From SZUA-365 sp049663345 (lineage in GTDB: Bacteria; Bacteroidota; Ignavibacteria; SZUA-365), in contig JBATDG010000059.1 of the NCBI GenBank assembly GCA_049663345.1, positions 1 to 64,000 of the forward strand: DNA of 64,000 nt, written 5' to 3'. Under the pieces are notes generated by a model. The model had not been told where the DNA came from. It saw only the letters and a list, made by a program, of their open reading frames with translations, and did not search any database. The translations under genes and the position numbers were made by a program. Positions 60,124 through 64,000 of this stretch are shown in pieces. The first letter of the stretch is position 1; each line of letters starts with the position of its first letter.

Positions 60124-62508
60124 TCAGATATGATAGCGCAGGCCGAGAAGCAGAAGTGTGTCATCGATTTTATCACGGTCGCGGATGCCGGAAGGCAGAT
60201 TGATTGTTTGGCCTGTGTCGTTGTCAATTGTATAGGATTGGACACGTCCGAACACGCTGAGAGCGCCGATGACGGTCATGTTGGCTTCAGCACCCAGACG
60301 CAGCCGCATCGGTTCGCGTTTTCGTCCCACATACGGATCTGCGGTAAAATGGAAAGCGCGTTCGTATTCGAGCCAGGCACGAATGTTTGCCTTGGCTCCC
60401 AACGTTGCCAGCGCGTTAATGCTGAGTCCTACGCGGGCGCTGTTGTTGAGATTGTCCTGCGTCGACTGTGTCTTATTATTGAGGAATAGGGTTGTGCCGA
60501 TGAAGGGACCAACCTGTATACGGACGGGTTCGAATTCCAGTATGGCGCCGGGACCGAAATAAATGTCTGCATAGTGCTGAGAAAGCGAGTCAATATCTTC
60601 GGCCAGTACATAACGCGTTACTGCATTAAAGCCGATGTAATACACTTTCTCTGTATGACGGGCGTCAATATTTCCTTGCACGAAGCTGGGATTTCGCAGC
60701 CCGTTGTTTTGCTGGAACATCATAAGAGCGTTCCAGTTCGTTCCGATGAAATTCTGCTCGCGATGCCCTGCAAACACTGAGAATTGTCCGTAGGTGAGAT
60801 TTTCAGCATCGGGATGATACCGGTAGTCGGCTCGCGCGCCATAGTCGGTGATTCCGGTCGCTTTCGTCCAGCGGACCTCCATACCAGGCCTGTGATAGTT
60901 CAGAAATGCTCCGCCCGAATCGGCGAGCGTTGTATATCCTTCATAGGCAGGCCGAAGGGAGAAGCCATTTTCATTTCGCCATAATCCGAAAGCATTGATC
61001 ATATCGAAATTCAATCCCATGTCATCGCTGGTTTGGTAGCGATTGAGGAGATTGACTTCGTATGATTGACCGAGTTCGCCGACGGAACGGACGCCCGTGT
61101 TGATGCTGAATGCGGTAAAATCCTGCGGCTGGGTTTCCGAGAACGATTTGCCCTGGTACATTGTCCGGGCAAAAAATGCCGGGCCGGTCTGTGCAAGCTG
61201 CTCCCAACCGGCATGGAAGTCAATCAGGCTGAAGGTGTTTGTTGGTACGGCATCGTCATAGCTATACAGATTCATTCGCGCACTCCACTGATGCGTGCCC
61301 TTCGGCAGCCGCCAATCGACACCGGTGTTCAGGCGCTTGAATCTCGTCGTGACAATATCGTCGGAGTAATCGAGTCGAGCGCGAAAATTGCCGGTTGAAG
61401 GAGTGTTGACCCATGCGGATGACTGCAGAGTCGGCGAAGAAGAGGAATAGTCGTAGATAGTTGTCCGCGTATGGCTTCCCATAGCAAAGGAAAACTGGCC
61501 GCCGTAGAGAAGCACGGCACTGGGAGCAGAGGTGCGTGAGCGGGCGAGCGTCTCGCGGAAGCGCTGCAGAGTTTCGCTTCCAGCCGCAGATATATTTGAG
61601 GCTGCAATGCGGTCACTCTCAGACCCGGATTCTTCCGAGAGGTCATTCAACCTGCTACAGGCCGAACCAAGACGGGCGGCATCGTCTTCGAGTCCAGTGA
61701 GAAAATACTCGCCGACGGAGGAAGTCCCGAGAGAAAAAGCCCCACCGCTTTGAGATCTGGATTCCAGCGCCTCAATGCTTGATCTGAGACGCCGCTCGTT
61801 CTCAAAAATCGTTTGCGCGGCTTCCTTCAGTTCGGCGTCCGAGATAGTTTTCACTGCGGCCTCGAGCGTCTCATCCTTCTGCAGCGCCAGCCTGGCGGCA
61901 TCAGCGGAAAAAACACGCGTGCCGTGCAGCGTAAGTTTGTTCCGCTCGACCCACCCGGTCATTCCTGCGGATTCGCATTTCACCCATAATTCGTTTCGAT
62001 CGATGACCGTTACCAGCGATCCCTCGGGTAAGGCCAGAAGCACTGTCGCTTGAGAACCCGGGTACGCGCGAAGATCCGCACCGCCAATTGCGACAGCTGC
62101 ATCTACCAGCACAGCACCTTCCAGTCCCGGGCTATGCGCAACAGGGTCTATCGCATCGAAATCCGGGATGGGCTGATCCTGATAAAGCTGAATCCCTCCA
62201 CCGTACGCCGGAACGCGATTGCTCTTCACTTCGGAGGCAGTGACCTCAATCGGATCGAGAAGAGAACTCATGATCCAACCGGAATACTTTCCGATGCGAA
62301 CTGAACTCCAGTCCGCCTTCACTGCGACGATGGAAACCTCATCGCCTTTTTTGAGCGTTGTCACGACCTTCGATTTTGTGTTGGCCTCGGCACGGAGGCG
62401 CACACTTTTAGCGTTCACTCGTGCGGGAGTGCCAGCGTCTTGTGCATGGAGGAAAAGGGGAGAGCAGAGAAGGAAAAGCAAAAGCAGGCGAAGTAAACGA
62501 GGAAGCAT
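60124..62508 (-). CDS. Outer-membrane protein with two bacterial SH3 domains and a C-terminal barrel
   Basis: The 794-aa protein has a signal peptide (LLRLLLLFLLCSPLFLHAQ) and two SH3-like modules: residues about 30-90 (VRLRAEANTKSKVVTTLKKG, then GWIMSSLLD) and about 135-200 (ADLRAYPGSQATVLLALPEG, then GWVERNKL). A helical segment of about 120 residues and then a strand-rich region of about 450 residues follow, likely a membrane barrel. SH3b domains commonly contact peptidoglycan, so it may bridge cell wall and outer membrane. A near-perfect Shine-Dalgarno TAGGAGGT precedes the ATG. First gene of the three-gene run. Confidence 0.78.
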   Translation of the reverse strand: MLPRLLRLLLLFLLCSPLFLHAQDAGTPARVNAKSVRLRAEANTKSKVVTTLKKGDEVSIVAVKADWSSVRIGKYSGWIMSSLLDPIEVTASEVKSNRVPAYGGGIQLYQDQPIPDFDAIDPVAHSPGLEGAVLVDAAVAIGGADLRAYPGSQATVLLALPEGSLVTVIDRNELWVKCESAGMTGWVERNKLTLHGTRVFSADAARLALQKDETLEAAVKTISDAELKEAAQTIFENERRLRSSIEALESRSQSGGAFSLGTSSVGEYFLTGLEDDAARLGSACSRLNDLSEESGSESDRIAASNISAAGSETLQRFRETLARSRTSAPSAVLLYGGQFSFAMGSHTRTTIYDYSSSSPTLQSSAWVNTPSTGNFRARLDYSDDIVTTRFKRLNTGVDWRLPKGTHQWSARMNLYSYDDAVPTNTFSLIDFHAGWEQLAQTGPAFFARTMYQGKSFSETQPQDFTAFSINTGVRSVGELGQSYEVNLLNRYQTSDDMGLNFDMINAFGLWRNENGFSLRPAYEGYTTLADSGGAFLNYHRPGMEVRWTKATGITDYGARADYRYHPDAENLTYGQFSVFAGHREQNFIGTNWNALMMFQQNNGLRNPSFVQGNIDARHTEKVYYIGFNAVTRYVLAEDIDSLSQHYADIYFGPGAILEFEPVRIQVGPFIGTTLFLNNKTQSTQDNLNNSARVGLSINALATLGAKANIRAWLEYERAFHFTADPYVGRKREPMRLRLGAEANMTVIGALSVFGRVQSYTIDNDTGQTINLPSGIRDRDKIDDTLLLLGLRYHI

Positions 62509-62656
62509 GCGGACCTCCTAACAAATGGCAGGTGTATGCGACCGCTCAGCTGATATTTATCTGAGCAAGCGGGAAGGGAATTACGGTATTAATCAGTCTC
62601 GGATGCTAATATATTCGATAGATCAATAGCAGACAAGCTGATAAGACGACTAATTT

Positions 62657-64000
62657 TCAATTCGCACTTTCAACCGTCTGAGTAAGATCGATATGGAAAA
62701 CCGTCCCTTTACCTTTGACGCTCTCAAACCAGATGGGTAATCCCAGAAGATCGAGGTACTTTTTCACAAGGGAAAGCCCTAGTCCAATCCCGTCAAACCG
62801 GCGGGAATACCCTATATCTTCTTGCGTATATGGGTTAAAAAGCAGGGGTTTGTATTCATCGGATATACCGACGCCTGTATCCGCGATATCAAGCATGACA
62901 CGATCATTCCCATCCCCATAAAGTCGTATTGTGACAGAACCTTGATCTGTGAATTTGATAGCATTATTCACAAGATTGCTGATCGCCTCGGTGAGGCAAT
63001 ACTCATCGGTAGAGATAGTGAGATGCCCCAATTCATTTTCATAATTGAGTGTGATGTTTTTCTGAGCAGTCTGAAAGATAAAGCCCTCACGGATGTAGCT
63101 TAGCTGCGTGTGCAAGTCGATGGGAGTGCGGCTCAGCTGCAGATCGCCGGATTGAATTCTCGACAGGATCAAGATAAGATCAACTGTTCTGAGCAGTCGC
63201 TGTACGCCAAACTGCACATGTTCGAAATAGCTTTGTTGGGATTCGTCGAGATAAGCAGTACATGCCTCTTCTATCAGCATGCTAAAGCCGGCAATGGAAT
63301 TCAGCGGAGTGCGAATTTCATGGGAAATATTTGCAACAAAGGCGTCCTTGAGTTTTTCCGATCTTTCTGCTTGTTCCTTGGCGCGGAGCAGTTCTCGCTC
63401 TGAAGTCTTCCTTTCGGTGATGTCTGAAAACATGCCGAATGACCCCATGTATTTGCCAGCGCCATCGAACATAGGAGATGCGGAGACACTGGTCCATAGC
63501 AGAGAGTTGTCACGCCTCACAAGTCTCTGTTCGTACTTTCCGGAAACACCTGTCTCGCGAGAACGCATTCTTTCCCTCATTGTGTCCAGATCCTCTGCTG
63601 GGAAAATGCTCTCGAAGTTCATTCCTTCGAGCTCTTCAACATTATACCCGAGCATTCTACTGAATGTCGGATTTACCGAAGTTATTACCTGCCGTTCATC
63701 GACGATACAGATTCCTTCAACCGTTGTCTCAAAGATCGTGCGATATTTCTTCTCGCTTTCAATGAGCAGTTTTTCTGCCCGTCTGCTCTCGGTAATATCC
63801 TGTAAAATACAATGAGTCTTTTGGAATTGGCCTTTATCGTTATAGCCTATCTTCCCCTCGAACGCTATGAACAGGTGTTGGCCATTTTTATGGATCATTC
63901 CAAATTCACTATGAATTCGACCCTCTTTTTTAAAGAGAGGGAAGCGCTCGATGAATCCCTCGCGATATGGGGGAGGCAGAAAATCACCGAACCACTTTCC
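62657..64000 (-). CDS. PAS-domain sensor histidine kinase, C-terminal part
   Basis: The reading frame is open to the right edge, so the N-terminus lies beyond the window. Visible are the end of one PAS domain (HCILQDITESRRAEKLLIES), a complete PAS (YRTIFETTVEGICIVDERQV to FGMFSDITERKTSERELLRA), HisKA with ISHEIRTPLNSIAGFSMLIE, and HATPase with DTGVGISDEYKP and FDGIGLGLSLVKKYLDLL. It ends TVFHIDLTQTVESAN. No receiver follows. The PAS style matches the kinases of the cheR operon 7 kb away, but the genes between are unrelated. The 148-bp gap to the next gene shows nothing. Confidence 0.92.
   Translation of the reverse strand, partial: GKWFGDFLPPPYREGFIERFPLFKKEGRIHSEFGMIHKNGQHLFIAFEGKIGYNDKGQFQKTHCILQDITESRRAEKLLIESEKKYRTIFETTVEGICIVDERQVITSVNPTFSRMLGYNVEELEGMNFESIFPAEDLDTMRERMRSRETGVSGKYEQRLVRRDNSLLWTSVSASPMFDGAGKYMGSFGMFSDITERKTSERELLRAKEQAERSEKLKDAFVANISHEIRTPLNSIAGFSMLIEEACTAYLDESQQSYFEHVQFGVQRLLRTVDLILILSRIQSGDLQLSRTPIDLHTQLSYIREGFIFQTAQKNITLNYENELGHLTISTDEYCLTEAISNLVNNAIKFTDQGSVTIRLYGDGNDRVMLDIADTGVGISDEYKPLLFNPYTQEDIGYSRRFDGIGLGLSLVKKYLDLLGLPIWFESVKGKGTVFHIDLTQTVESAN

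Noticed and set aside
1..64000. tRNA, rRNA, transposase, integrase or phage genes
   Set aside because: No cloverleaf or rRNA-like sequence and no mobile-element protein motifs were seen on either strand; small or diverged RNAs could still be missed by eye.

Overview
This looks like a chromosomal segment of a Gram-negative bacterium of the Bacteroidota/Chlorobiota/Ignavibacteriota (FCB) group. Two secreted proteins end in type IX secretion (T9SS) type-A C-terminal domains (8562..9527 and 29857..31089). One of them is preceded by a promoter matching the Bacteroidota consensus (TTG, 21 bp, TAGATTTG). There is a 60-aa histone-H1-like protein of the kind found in these phyla, and the F-type ATPase operon lacks beta and epsilon, as is usual there. 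The species cannot be named from the sequence. I saw no rRNA, tRNA, CRISPR array, transposase, integrase or prophage genes; coding density is high and the content is largely core plus signalling.

Layout. 1-625: end of a minus-strand MATE efflux gene and a DoxX gene. 0.77-8.5 kb: a secreted barrel-like protein, a tyrosine phosphatase, and an overlapping AddB-like nuclease / AddA-like helicase-nuclease pair for double-strand-break processing. 8.5-17.9 kb (minus): a seven-gene envelope operon running TPR protein, outer-membrane barrel, short HU-like protein, HU-like protein with a membrane anchor, ExbB/TolQ, ExbD/TolR, TonB, followed by a separately promoted T9SS cargo protein. 18.1-21 kb: a MoxR ATPase and VWA protein pair. 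21.2-27 kb: ATP synthase genes (AtpZ/I-like, small membrane protein, a, c, b, delta, alpha, gamma), with a 43-bp triplication between delta and alpha, then an SDR. 27.8-35 kb: glycosyltransferase, hydrolase, T9SS beta-propeller, a 79-bp tandem repeat array, sucC, dipeptidase, a DNA glycosylase with a damaged 5' end, and the H1-like protein. 35-43.5 kb: aldolase, YgiQ radical-SAM protein, octaheme cytochrome c, M16 peptidase, O6-alkylguanine methyltransferase. 43.5-56.2 kb (minus): a large sensory operon with CheR, two hybrid kinases, a kinase-less PAS sensor, a nine-PAS kinase and a membrane protein. 56.3-64 kb (minus): ArfB, three co-oriented envelope/secreted proteins, and the 3' part of another PAS kinase.

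The two most unusual units are the Ton/Tol-like operon carrying two HU-fold proteins, one membrane-anchored (possibly a nucleoid-to-envelope link), and the secreted 937-aa protein with a DNA-polymerase-beta-type nucleotidyltransferase signature, encoded with an SH3/barrel protein and a lipoprotein. The sensory operon is also unusual: a methyltransferase stands next to kinases rather than chemoreceptors, one sensor has no output domain, and one receiver has lost its phosphoacceptor.
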